Assembly (NCBI GenBank): GCA_031276055.1
Contig: JAISNW010000191.1
Location: forward strand, 1 to 6,546
Direction: 5' to 3'
DNA length: 6,546 nucleotides
Source: Deferribacteraceae bacterium
Lineage (GTDB): Bacteria; Chrysiogenota; Deferribacteres; Deferribacterales; JAISNW01
Position numbers and translations under genes: made by a program
Shown here: positions 1-6,546 of the stretch, piece after piece
Position numbering within the stretch: the first letter of the stretch is position 1
Layout of the letters: every line of letters begins with the position of its first letter
The notes under the pieces: generated by a model
Database searches by the model: none
The model's input: the letters and a program-made list of their open reading frames with translations, nothing else
What the model was told of the DNA's origin: nothing

Positions 1-538
1 CTGTATCAATTACAACTTTGCGAATTCCTTTAAGGTCTCTGCCTGCACCTAAAATAGTGTCGGGAAGGCGGTATTGCGTGCTGCAGTTTTCACACCCCCC
101 TCCTTTTTGAAGGATGCGGATTCTAACGTGCGGGTTGTCCCACTGGTGAAAGGCAATATTAGGAGCGCCGACCCCGATATTATTTTCAGAATTCCTGCCT
201 GTAAGGGAGTTTACAGCGTTTGGGCGCAGATACTGCTTTGCTGTAGCCCTCTTAACCCCTTCTTTTATCCCTTCAATATAGTCTGCCTCTCTCTCTCCTG
301 CGGGATAATCTACAAAGATATTTAAGAACCCTGTATCTTGACAGATAGGGTAAGAGTGTTTACGAGCGAGCTCTATATTCTCTAAGATGGCATTGAGGGC
401 AACATGTGCAGACGAGCCCGCAGCCTCTGCATCTAACGCTTTTTTTATGGCGTCTTGCCAAGCGGGGGCTAAATCTGTAGATGAACGACGTATCAACTCC
501 TCAACAGCCCCGCTTAGCTGATTAAAATTAATCGGCAT
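1..538 (-). CDS. Class I (4Fe-4S) fumarate hydratase, alpha subunit or N-terminal half, partial
   Basis: The reading frame starts at an ATG (536-538) and runs off the left edge, giving 179 residues with no stop. It carries landmarks of the iron-sulfur fumarase/tartrate dehydratase family: PICQDTG (residues 64-70), whose Cys66 is the expected first cluster ligand, then RPNAVNSLTGRNSENNIG (105-122), and KGGGCENCS (145-153) followed by TQYRLP. These enzymes interconvert fumarate and malate in the cytoplasm using an oxygen-labile [4Fe-4S] cluster. A stand-alone alpha subunit is usually about 280 residues, so roughly 100 or more are missing. Whether it is a separate subunit (with a beta partner) or a fused FumA-type protein cannot be seen. 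AGGAG at 545-549 lies 6 nt before the ATG and overlaps the stop codon of the TRIC gene (9-bp gap), so the two are probably co-transcribed. L-tartrate dehydratase is the main alternative; the TQYRLP-type sequence after the GGGCEN motif makes me favour fumarase. Confidence 0.88.
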   Translation of the reverse strand, partial: MPINFNQLSGAVEELIRRSSTDLAPAWQDAIKKALDAEAAGSSAHVALNAILENIELARKHSYPICQDTGFLNIFVDYPAGEREADYIEGIKEGVKRATAKQYLRPNAVNSLTGRNSENNIGVGAPNIAFHQWDNPHVRIRILQKGGGCENCSTQYRLPDTILGAGRDLKGIRKVVIDT

Positions 539-547
539 ACTTTTCTC

Positions 548-1150
548 CTAACTTATCTTATACTTTGGCAGGTGGTAGTTCTTCTTATAGGTAAACAACC
601 TGATCCCCGCTACCGCCGCTGAAACCGATAGGGCGTTGAATATTAGGGATGCTCCGAGAAAATTTAAGAGAACAAAGAACCCGCCTCCAACTATACACGC
701 CGAAGCGTAAATCTCTCTGGTCAGCACAGTAGGCACTTCATTAGCAAGGATATCCCGCAGCATTCCTCCGCCGGTTGCGGTGAGGAGGGCGGTCATTATT
801 ATGCCGTGCACCCCCAACTCTGCATTAAACCCCTTTGCAGCGCCGATAAAGGTGAACACCCCTAAGCCGACAGCATCCGCCGCTATAAGCATCTCATTTA
901 AGGACTCTATCAGAGGCTTAAAGAGGAGAACCAAAAGCAGAGCTATTATAACTACATATAGGTAGCTCGCATCACTTAGAATAAACGGAACATTTGAAAG
1001 GAGCATATCCCGTATTGTGCCGCCGCCCACCCCTGTAACGAGGGCCAGCATAAAACAACCGTAAATATCCATCCCCTTTTTAACCCCCATAAGAGCGCCG
1101 CTTATGGCGAATGCCAATGTGCCGAAGAGGTCGAAAATATATAATACCAA
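548..1150 (-). CDS. TRIC/UPF0126 family membrane channel (YicG/YadS-like)
   Basis: A 200-residue, strongly hydrophobic inner-membrane protein with the internal duplication of the UPF0126 (TRIC) family. The first repeat holds GVGGGTIRDML (residues 40-50) and the second ATGGGMLRDIL (125-135), each a glycine-rich kink followed by Arg-Asp. The N-terminus (LFGTLAFAISGALMGVKKGMD, roughly 8-28) is also typical. Two sets of three helices plus a seventh near the C-terminus (about 168-187) are expected, and the length is normal. Bacterial members are homologues of trimeric intracellular cation channels and conduct monovalent cations in vitro; their physiological role is unclear. The start is TTG (1148-1150), supported by AGGA at 1158-1161 with a 7-nt spacer. 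The first in-frame ATG is codon 21, which would delete the first helix. The gene lies 75 bp after the cytochrome gene, behind a possible terminator, and leads into the fumarase gene. No clear promoter of its own was found. Confidence 0.9.
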   Translation of the reverse strand: MVLYIFDLFGTLAFAISGALMGVKKGMDIYGCFMLALVTGVGGGTIRDMLLSNVPFILSDASYLYVVIIALLLVLLFKPLIESLNEMLIAADAVGLGVFTFIGAAKGFNAELGVHGIIMTALLTATGGGMLRDILANEVPTVLTREIYASACIVGGGFFVLLNFLGASLIFNALSVSAAVAGIRLFTYKKNYHLPKYKIS

Positions 1151-1157
1151 AGAAATT

Positions 1158-1161
1158 TCCT
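1158..1161 (-). promoter_or_regulatory. Ribosome binding site for the TTG start of the TRIC channel
   Basis: AGGA on the minus strand, 7 nt before TTG at 1148-1150. It supports use of the non-ATG start, since the next in-frame ATG (codon 21) would remove the first transmembrane helix. Confidence 0.55.
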
Positions 1162-1172
1162 AAAAATGCAAT

Positions 1173-1196
1173 GAGGGAGGTAAAAACGCCTCCCCC
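1173..1196 (-). terminator. Possible rho-independent terminator after the cytochrome c7 gene
   Basis: Read on the minus strand, GGGGGAGG, an 8-nt loop and CCTCCCTC form an 8-bp stem with one G-U wobble. On the plus strand the same pair would be an A-C mismatch, so the structure favours minus-strand RNA. It begins about 30 nt after the cytochrome stop codon. The U-rich run (ATTTTT) comes several bases later rather than immediately, so termination may be partial and allow some read-through into the TRIC and fumarase genes. The hairpin does not cover the TRIC ribosome binding site. Confidence 0.5.
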
Positions 1197-1225
1197 AAGT
1201 CATAAAAGAACCTTTTGCGCGGAAA

Positions 1226-1558
1226 CTACCCTTTATGGCAGCGGGTGCAAATCTTCTTTACTTTGGTATTGTTCTTCTTAGTGTGGCATGTCCAACACCA
1301 GTTATGCGCCGCGTTATCCTCATTCTGCCCTGCTATTGCGCCTGGTAGGGTAAAATGCCCCCCCTCTGCTGTAGCATGGCACTCCACGCACTGATTGTTC
1401 GTTTGGTGGACGGCATGGGGGAAGATCACAGCTTTCTGCTTGCCTTCAACCTTCCATGTCTCTTTGAGATTGATCTCCGCCGCTCCGTTATTGACCGCAA
1501 TAGCCATAGTAACTAGCGAAAAGATGCAAACCACCGCAAAGATGATAATCTTTTTCAT
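1226..1558 (-). CDS. Periplasmic triheme cytochrome c7 (PpcA-like)
   Basis: A 110-residue precursor with three CxxCH haem-attachment motifs: CVECH (57-61), CWTCH (88-92) and CTRCH (104-108). An N-terminal Sec signal (MKK, then hydrophobic 4-20) has a plausible cleavage site after AIA (19-21). FPHAVHQ (46-52) matches the FPHxxHQ segment of Geobacter PpcA-type c7 cytochromes. By analogy the axial pairs would be His48/His61, His51/His92 and His85/His108, so all three haems would be bis-histidine. PpcA-family proteins carry electrons through the periplasm between inner-membrane quinol oxidases and outer-membrane or terminal reductases. The stretch between haem motifs one and two is about 8 residues longer than in PpcA and carries an extra histidine, His68. 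An in-frame ATG at 1624 would add 22 residues, but it lies upstream of the predicted promoter, while the ATG at 1558 has a strong ribosome site and a proper signal peptide. The gene appears to be its own transcription unit. Confidence 0.9.
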   Translation of the reverse strand: MKKIIIFAVVCIFSLVTMAIAVNNGAAEINLKETWKVEGKQKAVIFPHAVHQTNNQCVECHATAEGGHFTLPGAIAGQNEDNAAHNWCWTCHTKKNNTKVKKICTRCHKG

Positions 1559-1562
1559 AACT

Positions 1563-1569
1563 CTCCTCC
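1563..1569 (-). promoter_or_regulatory. Ribosome binding site deciding the cytochrome c7 start
   Basis: GGAGGAG on the minus strand, 4 nt before the ATG at 1556-1558 (about 7 nt when counted from the upstream GGAG). It selects this start over the in-frame ATG at 1624, whose product would carry a basic, non-signal extension ahead of the signal peptide. Confidence 0.75.
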
Positions 1570-1583
1570 GTAAATTATGGTTA

Positions 1584-1612
1584 ATTCTATTACTCAATCG
1601 CTTTGCTGTCAA
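1584..1612 (-). promoter_or_regulatory. Sigma70-type promoter of the cytochrome c7 gene
   Basis: The minus strand shows TTGACA (1607-1612, perfect -35), a 17-nt spacer and TAGAAT (1584-1589, five of six -10 bases). Transcription should begin near 1577, leaving a leader of about 20 nt that carries the ribosome site. The promoter sits between clpB and the cytochrome gene, so the cytochrome does not depend on heat-shock operon read-through. Confidence 0.75.
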
Positions 1613-1640
1613 GTATTGCGGCATTAACTTTTTTTACAAG

Positions 1641-4229
1641 CTAGTTGAGCGTTTTTTTGGAGAAGATCAACCTATCTTTATAATCAAGGAATATGCTCTC
1701 CCCTGGTGCAATCTCCCCATTTATGATCCACTTTGCAACGGTGTTTTCCACAATCTGCTGAACGCTTCGTTTCATTGGGCGGGCGCCGAACTTAGGATCG
1801 TAGCCGCTCGCCGCTATCTCTGACGTCAATTCATCAGAATATTCAGCTTTAATCTCTAAATCCTCTAAACGTTTCAGCACCTTATCTAAGATTAGGGCTG
1901 CTATCGCTTTGAGTTCTTCTTTTCCAAGAGGGCGGAAAACCACAATATCATCTATACGGTTAAGAAACTCTGGGCGGAAACGGAGGTTTAACTCGCTCTG
2001 AACTAACTTTTGGATGCAATCATGATTAAAATCCACCTTAGAATCGACATAGCTCTCCATAATCTGCTCGCTTGCAATATTAGAGGTCATGATGATTACG
2101 GTATTCTTAAAGTTTACAGTGCGCCCTTTGGAATCAGTCAACCTGCCGTCATCTAAAACCTGCAGCAAGATATTAAAGACATCTGGATGCGCCTTCTCTA
2201 TCTCATCTAAGAGTAGAACAGCATATGGGCTGCGGCGTATCCTCTCGGTAAGCTGCCCCCCTTCGTCGTATCCTACATACCCTGGAGGTGAACCTATCAA
2301 TTTAGAGACAGAGTGTTTTTCCATATATTCGCTCATATCTACTCGAACGAGGGCGTTCTCGCTGTCAAAGAGAAACTCCGCCAGAGCTTTGGCAAGCTCG
2401 GTTTTCCCCACCCCCGTAGAGCCTAAAAAGATAAAAGAGCCTATAGGTCTAGCAGGATCGTTCAACCCTGCTCTTGATCTACGCACTGCTTCGCTGACAG
2501 CGGCTATCGCCTCAGGCTGCCCTTTTACCCTTTTAGAGAGGTAATCCTCCATCTTTATCAGCTTATCCGCCTCCTCTTGAAGGAGCTTTTTAGCAGGAAT
2601 CCCTGTCCACTTAGAAACGATCCCCGCCACATCTTCATCATCCACCTCTTCTTTTATTATGCTCTCTGCACGTTTCTCGGTGAGCTTGTCAAGTTTTGCC
2701 TGAAGTTCCACCAATCTACCGTATTTCAACTCGCTTGCTCTAGCGTAATCCCCCGCCCGCTCCGCCGCGCTCATGGCGTTGCGGGCGTTCTCCATCTCCT
2801 CCTTTACAACGTGAATCTCATTAAGCGCCCCCTTTTCGCTCTGCCATGCACTTCGCAGCCCGCCGACCTTTTCATTATAGCTGGCAAGGTCTTCTTCCAC
2901 CTTAGCAAGGCGCGCCTTTGACGCCGCATCGCTCTCTTTTTTCAACGCTTCCCGCTCAATCTCCAACTGGGCGGCTTTTCTCTGGAATTCATCAAGCTCT
3001 GCGGGGACGCTGTCTATCTCCATGCGGAGCTTTGCAGCGGCTTCATCTACTAGATCTATCGCCTTATCGGGCATGAACCTGTCGGAGATATATTTATTGG
3101 CTAGATAAGCCGCCGCCACCAGTGCAGAGTCTTTTATACGCACCCCATGGTGAAGCTCATAGCGTTCTTTAAGACCGCGCAGGATTGAAACAGTATCCTC
3201 TGCTGAAGGCTCTTTTACCAGCACTGTTTGAAAGCGCCGTTCTAAAGCGGCGTCTTTTTCTATATGTTTTTTATATTCATCCAGTGTAGTAGCGCCTATG
3301 CAGTGAAGCTCCCCCCTAGCTAGAGGCGGCTTTAGAATATTTGCAGCATCCATCGCCCCTTCCGCCGCCCCCGCTCCTACTAAGGTGTGAAGTTCATCGA
3401 TAAAGAGGATTATCTCCCCCTCGCGTGCGGAAACCTCTTTAAGAAGGGATTTTAAGCGTTCTTCAAACTCTCCCCTATATTTTGCGCCCGCGATCATCCC
3501 CCCCATATCAAGCATCGCTACACGTTTATGTTTAAGCGATTCAGGCACATCTCCGTTTACAATCCTCTGAGCCAGCCCTTCCACTACAGCGGTTTTTCCA
3601 ACACCCGGCTCCCCTATTAACACAGGGTTGTTCTTTGTGCGCCGCGAGAGCACATGGATAAGCCGCCTGATCTCCTCATCTCTTCCTATTACAGGGTCTA
3701 GTTTACCCTCTGCGGCGCGTTTAGTTAGATCGATTGTGTATTTTTCGAAGCTGTTCATCTTCCCTTCAGGGTCGTTGTCGGTGACGCGCTCGCCTTTGCG
3801 CTCCTCTATGACGGCTTTTTCTATATACGAACCGTCTATACCGTTGCGGGCGAAGATCTGCCGCAATGCGCTAGAGGCGCTTTCGATGCAGCCTAAAAGG
3901 ATATGTTCTGTGGAAACATATTCATCTTTCATCTCCTCTGCTTTATTGAAAGCATAGGAGAGGGCGGCGTTTACCTCGTTTGAGAGGTGGACTTGAGCCG
4001 CGCCGCTTAAAACAGGGAGCTTGTCTACCCGCTCCGTTAAATCTTTTAAGAGGCCGTTTAGATTCCCCCCTGCTTTTGATATTATATTTTTGCACAGCCC
4101 GTCTTTCTGGGTGATCAGAGCGGCTAAAAGGTGCTCTAGCTCCGTCTGGGGATTCTTCTTTTTAGCCGCCTCCTCATAGGCGGCGCTTATTGCCTCTTGA
4201 GCTTTTACAGTTAATTTATTCTGGTTCAT
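1641..4229 (-). CDS. clpB: ATP-dependent disaggregase ClpB (Hsp100)
   Basis: An 862-residue Hsp100 protein close in length to E. coli ClpB (857). Domains in order: N-terminal Clp repeats (about 1-145); first AAA+ module with Walker A GEPGVGKT (206-213), Walker B ILFIDE (274-279), pore-loop YRG (251-253) and arginine pair in ERRF (330-333); the coiled-coil middle domain (about 405-535) that binds DnaK and marks ClpB rather than ClpA/ClpC; second AAA+ module with Walker A GSTGVGKT (603-610), Walker B VLLLDE (671-676), pore-loop GYVGY (650-654) and sensor-2 GARPMKR (815-821). All key residues look intact. No ClpP-docking IGF/L loop was noticed, as expected. The hexamer threads aggregated proteins through its pore in the cytoplasm together with DnaK, DnaJ and GrpE. 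Its ATG overlaps the hspR stop in ATGA (4226-4229), and GAGG at 4238-4241 lies 8 nt upstream. It is last in the operon. No convincing terminator hairpin was seen before the cytochrome promoter. Confidence 0.98.
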   Translation of the reverse strand: MNQNKLTVKAQEAISAAYEEAAKKKNPQTELEHLLAALITQKDGLCKNIISKAGGNLNGLLKDLTERVDKLPVLSGAAQVHLSNEVNAALSYAFNKAEEMKDEYVSTEHILLGCIESASSALRQIFARNGIDGSYIEKAVIEERKGERVTDNDPEGKMNSFEKYTIDLTKRAAEGKLDPVIGRDEEIRRLIHVLSRRTKNNPVLIGEPGVGKTAVVEGLAQRIVNGDVPESLKHKRVAMLDMGGMIAGAKYRGEFEERLKSLLKEVSAREGEIILFIDELHTLVGAGAAEGAMDAANILKPPLARGELHCIGATTLDEYKKHIEKDAALERRFQTVLVKEPSAEDTVSILRGLKERYELHHGVRIKDSALVAAAYLANKYISDRFMPDKAIDLVDEAAAKLRMEIDSVPAELDEFQRKAAQLEIEREALKKESDAASKARLAKVEEDLASYNEKVGGLRSAWQSEKGALNEIHVVKEEMENARNAMSAAERAGDYARASELKYGRLVELQAKLDKLTEKRAESIIKEEVDDEDVAGIVSKWTGIPAKKLLQEEADKLIKMEDYLSKRVKGQPEAIAAVSEAVRRSRAGLNDPARPIGSFIFLGSTGVGKTELAKALAEFLFDSENALVRVDMSEYMEKHSVSKLIGSPPGYVGYDEGGQLTERIRRSPYAVLLLDEIEKAHPDVFNILLQVLDDGRLTDSKGRTVNFKNTVIIMTSNIASEQIMESYVDSKVDFNHDCIQKLVQSELNLRFRPEFLNRIDDIVVFRPLGKEELKAIAALILDKVLKRLEDLEIKAEYSDELTSEIAASGYDPKFGARPMKRSVQQIVENTVAKWIINGEIAPGESIFLDYKDRLIFSKKTLN

Positions 4230-4588
4230 TCTTTTTGCCTCACAACTTTAACAACTATCGGTTCTTCATTACTCTCTTTTGAGCTTTTACTCCATGTGAA
4301 ATCTCCGCGTCTAGCGCGGCTTACCTCTTCTAACAGATCTTCCAGCTTTGCTATCTCGTCTTTCATATTCACAATCATCTCCACCCCTGCTAGGTTTATT
4401 CCCATATCTCTAGTAAGGGCGGTTATAAATTTAAGCCTCTCCAGATCTTCATCGCTGTATCTTCGAGTATTGCCGTCTGTGCGCTCAGGGGAGATAAGCC
4501 CCTGCCTCTCATATTGGCGTATGGTTTGAGGGTGGAGTCCTAAGAGCTCAGAGACAACCCCAATCATCATATGAGACCCTTTTTTCAT
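4226..4588 (-). CDS. hspR: HspR, MerR-family heat-shock repressor
   Basis: A 120-residue MerR-type regulator with the HspR signature: helix-turn-helix and wing at about residues 8-55 containing [19 protein letters not shown] (16-34) and [17 protein letters not shown] (36-52), then INLAGVEMI (64-72) and a short coiled coil (about 73-93). The metal- or effector-binding domain of classical MerR proteins is absent, as is normal for HspR. HspR represses chaperone operons at HAIR sites (CTTGAGT-N7-ACTCAAG), with DnaK as co-repressor in actinomycetes; here it probably represses its own operon. In mycobacterial HspR a hydrophobic C-terminal tail is needed for DnaK interaction. This protein also ends in a hydrophobic, basic tail, [11 protein letters not shown], which closely resembles the end of the Hsp20 in the same operon. 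The start at 4588 has a GAGGAG ribosome site and overlaps the dnaJ stop by 4 bases. The in-frame ATGs at codons 7 and 8 are less well supported. Confidence 0.93.
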   Translation of the reverse strand: MKKGSHMMIGVVSELLGLHPQTIRQYERQGLISPERTDGNTRRYSDEDLERLKFITALTRDMGINLAGVEMIVNMKDEIAKLEDLLEEVSRARRGDFTWSKSSKESNEEPIVVKVVRQKE

Positions 4589-5667
4589 ACTGCTCCTCGT
4601 TTAAGAAGTTTCTCCCTATCAGGTTCAGGGTAGTGCGCCTTTATCTCGCTGAGTCTAGCGGCATCGCCGTCTTTAGTGAGTTTAGGCACAATAATATGCG
4701 CTAAAACATAGAGGTCCCCCACGCCCCCGCCTCTCGTTCGGGGTATCCCTTTCCCTTTTAATCTAAATTTCTGCCCCTCTTGTGTTGCGGGGGGGATATT
4801 TAAGTTTACTGGTCCATATGGGGTGGGAACGGTAATCTTTGCACCTAAGGCGGCTTCAAATATATCTATATCCACCGTCAGAGAGAGATCTGCTCCATTG
4901 CGGGTATATATAGGGTGGGTTTCTATGATAGGGGTTATAATGAGATCGCCGTCTCCGCCCCCATTTAGCCCGGCGTTCCCTTTACCCGCTAAACGCACCT
5001 TAGAAGATGCATCCACCCCCGCGGGTATATTCACCCTTATATGTTCAGTAACATGGACAACCCCTTTACCGCCGCAAACGGTGCACTGGTTTTTAGGGAT
5101 AGTTTGCGCTCCATTGCAGTGCTTGCACCTTTCCATGCCGAAAGCGCCGCCCTTTGTGTAGCCCATCCCTTCACAGACAGGGCAGGGGATGCGCGCCCCC
5201 CCTTCCCCTTTGCACTTAGGGCAGCTTTTGGTGCGGTTGAGATCAAACTCGCAAACTTTGCCGTGAATCACATCAGAAAAGGATACGCGGAGTTTGTAAT
5301 GAATATCCTCTCCATTTGATGAGGCGCGCCGTTTTTTGCGCCCGCCGCCGAAGAGGCCGCCCAGAATATCATCCATGCTGAACCCGCCGAAGTTGAAGTT
5401 TTTTAAGTCTTCAAAGTTCATATTGTTGAAGTTGTAGCCTTGCCCGCTTGAAGTAAACGCATCATGCCCTACGGCGTCATATTGCGCCTTTTTATCAGGA
5501 TCAGAGAGGGTGGCGTAGGCTTCTGAAACTTCTTTGAACTTCGTTTCGGCGTCTTTATCGCTTTTATTGACGTCAGGATGATATTTTCGGGCAAGCAACC
5601 TATACGCCTTTTTTATCTCCTCTTGGGAGGCGGTCTTTGAAACTCCCAGCACCTCATAATAGTTCAT
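4585..5667 (-). CDS. dnaJ: Chaperone DnaJ (Hsp40, zinc-finger type)
   Basis: A 360-residue type A J-protein, slightly shorter than E. coli DnaJ (376). The J domain (about 1-70) has the DnaK-stimulating HPD at 30-32. A Gly/Phe region (about 71-110), here rich in Asn-Phe, ends in [11 protein letters not shown]. The zinc region has four CxxC pairs: Cys149/152, 162/165, 181/184 and 195/198. Two beta-rich client-binding domains follow, with [20 protein letters not shown] (290-309) typical of the second. It delivers unfolded clients to DnaK and triggers ATP hydrolysis in the cytoplasm. Two oddities are the short linker between the first two CxxCxGxG motifs (GARIP) and the third motif, CKHCNGAQ, which lacks its last glycine. 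The start codon overlaps the hsp20 stop by one base (TAATG) with only a weak AGGGTG upstream, so translation is probably coupled. The stop overlaps the hspR start. The zinc cysteines argue against CbpA. Confidence 0.96.
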   Translation of the reverse strand: MNYYEVLGVSKTASQEEIKKAYRLLARKYHPDVNKSDKDAETKFKEVSEAYATLSDPDKKAQYDAVGHDAFTSSGQGYNFNNMNFEDLKNFNFGGFSMDDILGGLFGGGRKKRRASSNGEDIHYKLRVSFSDVIHGKVCEFDLNRTKSCPKCKGEGGARIPCPVCEGMGYTKGGAFGMERCKHCNGAQTIPKNQCTVCGGKGVVHVTEHIRVNIPAGVDASSKVRLAGKGNAGLNGGGDGDLIITPIIETHPIYTRNGADLSLTVDIDIFEAALGAKITVPTPYGPVNLNIPPATQEGQKFRLKGKGIPRTRGGGVGDLYVLAHIIVPKLTKDGDAARLSEIKAHYPEPDREKLLKRGAV

Positions 5668-6104
5668 TAATCACCCTGTTTAACCACTTTTACAGACCTA
5701 GGAACGGCTGCAGTGTTCTTTTCAAGAGCGATCTTCAGCACCCCGTCTTTTAATGTGGCGTCTACTGAACTTGGATCGATGCTCTGCGGGATAGCTATTG
5801 TCCGAGAAAAACGCCCGCTGTTGCGTTCTATCCTAGAGAACTTGTCAGAGTTGTTGTCCAGCGATGATGGTTTGCACCCTTTAATAGTAAGGCAGCCGTT
5901 GGCTATCTGAACATCGATGGCATCTTCAGGAGTCCCTGGTATCTCCGCTAGGATAACAAAGCCTGCATCTGTTTCAAACATATCCATAAGCGGCTGCCAC
6001 TCCCCAGAATTGCCGATGAACTCGTGCGGGTTGTCTTGAAAGAGTGTGTTCAAACGGTCATGAATGCTCAAAATGTCCCTTAAAGGGCTGTAACGAATAG
6101 ACAT
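5667..6104 (-). CDS. Small heat-shock protein, Hsp20/alpha-crystallin family
   Basis: A 145-residue ATP-independent holdase that binds unfolding proteins and hands them to DnaK/DnaJ and ClpB. The alpha-crystallin domain spans about residues 35-128: it opens with [11 protein letters not shown] (36-46), contains ILAEIPG (51-57) and ends with the family's conserved [14 protein letters not shown] (116-129). The N-terminal arm (1-34) has a typical amphipathic [14 protein letters not shown] segment. The C-terminal tail [11 protein letters not shown] carries VKV (138-140) where class members carry the I-x-I motif that docks into a neighbouring domain during oligomer assembly. The start ATG has GGAGGAG at 6112-6118 with a 7-nt spacer. 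It is first in the operon, about 35 nt from the predicted transcription start. Its product, unlike the other three, does not need DnaK to act. Confidence 0.95.
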   Translation of the reverse strand: MSIRYSPLRDILSIHDRLNTLFQDNPHEFIGNSGEWQPLMDMFETDAGFVILAEIPGTPEDAIDVQIANGCLTIKGCKPSSLDNNSDKFSRIERNSGRFSRTIAIPQSIDPSSVDATLKDGVLKIALEKNTAAVPRSVKVVKQGD

Positions 6105-6145
6105 AAATTTTCTCCTCCAATTATAATATTATTTTATATGTTGCT

Positions 6146-6174
6146 AATATAAAATCTTAGTCTAATATTGTCAA
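6146..6174 (-). promoter_or_regulatory. Sigma70-type promoter of the hsp20-dnaJ-hspR-clpB operon
   Basis: The minus strand carries TTGACA (6169-6174), a 17-nt spacer and TATATT (6146-6151). The predicted start is near 6139, with a roughly 35-nt AT-rich leader. A vegetative-type promoter fits repression by HspR rather than activation by a heat-shock sigma factor: there is no CCCCAT-type -10. No other promoter was seen in the operon, and the gene overlaps leave little room for one. Confidence 0.7.
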
Positions 6175-6175
6175 G
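6155..6175 (-). promoter_or_regulatory. Degenerate HAIR-like element, candidate HspR operator
   Basis: Read on the minus strand the site is CTTGACA-ATATTAG-ACTAAGA. Against the HspR consensus CTTGAGT-N7-ACTCAAG it matches 9 of 14 half-site bases with the correct 7-bp spacing. It overlaps the -35 hexamer and spacer of the operon promoter, where an operator would be expected. The match is weak, and part of it is simply the TTGACA hexamer, so it is only a candidate. Confidence 0.3.
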
Positions 6176-6192
6176 TATTTTTTTAGAACTTT

Positions 6193-6222
6193 TTGAAATT
6201 AAAATCAACCATACCCTATTAT
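6193..6222 (+). promoter_or_regulatory. Candidate promoter of mreB
   Basis: TTGAAA (6193-6198), an 18-nt spacer and TATTAT (6217-6222), each one base from consensus. This would give a start near 6229 and a leader of about 57 nt before the mreB ATG. The region is AT-rich, so chance matches are likely. Confidence 0.4.
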
Positions 6223-6234
6223 CTGGTTGTTTTT
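6201..6234. repeat. Inverted repeat spanning the mreB -10 region
   Basis: CAACC (6206-6210) and GGTTG (6225-6229) are perfect inverted arms around a 14-nt loop. Beyond one T-T mismatch, AAAA (6201-6204) can pair with TTTT (6231-6234). The loop contains the candidate mreB -10 hexamer (6217-6222). It could be an operator, or a terminator-like hairpin with a T-run on the plus strand; no upstream plus-strand gene needs one. Confidence 0.35.
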
Positions 6235-6255
6235 TCGGCTGAAATCTGTTAATGA

Positions 6256-6546
<291 letters not shown>

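Noticed and set aside
74..325. Plus-strand open frame of 83 codons
   Set aside because: It lies antisense to the clearly conserved fumarase frame, and its product resembles no family I recognise.
1584..1620. HspR (HAIR) operator at the cytochrome promoter
   Set aside because: CTTGACA is present, but the expected ACTCAAG half at 7-bp spacing is not. The ATTGAGT nearby is in the wrong orientation.
1559..1624. Longer cytochrome start at 1624, adding 22 residues
   Set aside because: It lies upstream of the predicted promoter and would place basic, non-signal sequence ahead of a good signal peptide. The ATG at 1558 has GGAGGAG.
2089..2921. Plus-strand open frames opposite clpB
   Set aside because: They are shadows of the strongly conserved ClpB frame, with no ribosome sites or recognisable domains.
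5037..5246. Minus-strand open frame of 69 codons inside dnaJ
   Set aside because: It is an out-of-frame reading of the DnaJ zinc-finger region. Its Ala/Lys-rich product follows from the repeated CxxCxGxG codons.
6105..6139. RNA thermometer (ROSE or fourU type) in the hsp20 leader
   Set aside because: No stretch in the short leader can pair with the GGAGGAG ribosome site. Only AT-rich self-pairing such as ATAATATTAT is seen.
6105..6180. CIRCE (HrcA) element or sigma32-type promoter ahead of hsp20
   Set aside because: No TTAGCACTC/GAGTGCTAA arms and no CCCCAT-type -10 are present. The TTGACA/TATATT pair fits a vegetative promoter.

Overview
The window carries one partial gene at each edge and six complete genes between them. 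All lie on the minus strand except the right-edge gene, mreB. Together they suggest a rod-shaped Gram-negative bacterium with respiratory, probably anaerobic or metal-reducing metabolism. The evidence is a PpcA-like triheme c7 cytochrome with an export signal, an oxygen-sensitive class I (4Fe-4S) fumarase, MreB, and heat-shock control by HspR. Such sets are known from Desulfuromonadota/Desulfobacterota, Deferribacterota and related phyla. The window alone cannot decide between them.

Layout from right to left, the direction of most transcription. mreB (from 6286, plus strand) and a heat-shock operon diverge from a 181-bp AT-rich region (6105-6285), which holds a good sigma70-type promoter for the operon and a weaker one for mreB. 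The operon reads hsp20, dnaJ, hspR, clpB (6104 down to 1641). Its reading frames overlap by 1, 4 and 4 bases, so it looks like one translationally coupled message. An 82-bp gap holds a near-consensus promoter for a small secreted triheme cytochrome c7 (1558-1226). A GC-rich hairpin follows that gene. Next come a TRIC/UPF0126 membrane channel with a TTG start (1150-548) and, 9 bp on, the first 179 codons of a class I fumarase alpha subunit or N-terminal half, cut by the left edge.

How the genes work together: the operon encodes a holdase (Hsp20), the J-protein that delivers clients to DnaK (DnaJ), the disaggregase (ClpB) and the likely autoregulatory repressor (HspR). DnaK and GrpE, which the pathway needs, are not in the window. 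The least expected observation is that HspR and Hsp20 end in nearly the same peptide ([11 protein letters not shown] and [11 protein letters not shown]) written with different codons. This suggests a shared docking tail and possibly a feedback link between chaperones and repressor. The rest is ordinary chromosomal gene content. I saw no mobile element, CRISPR array or RNA gene.
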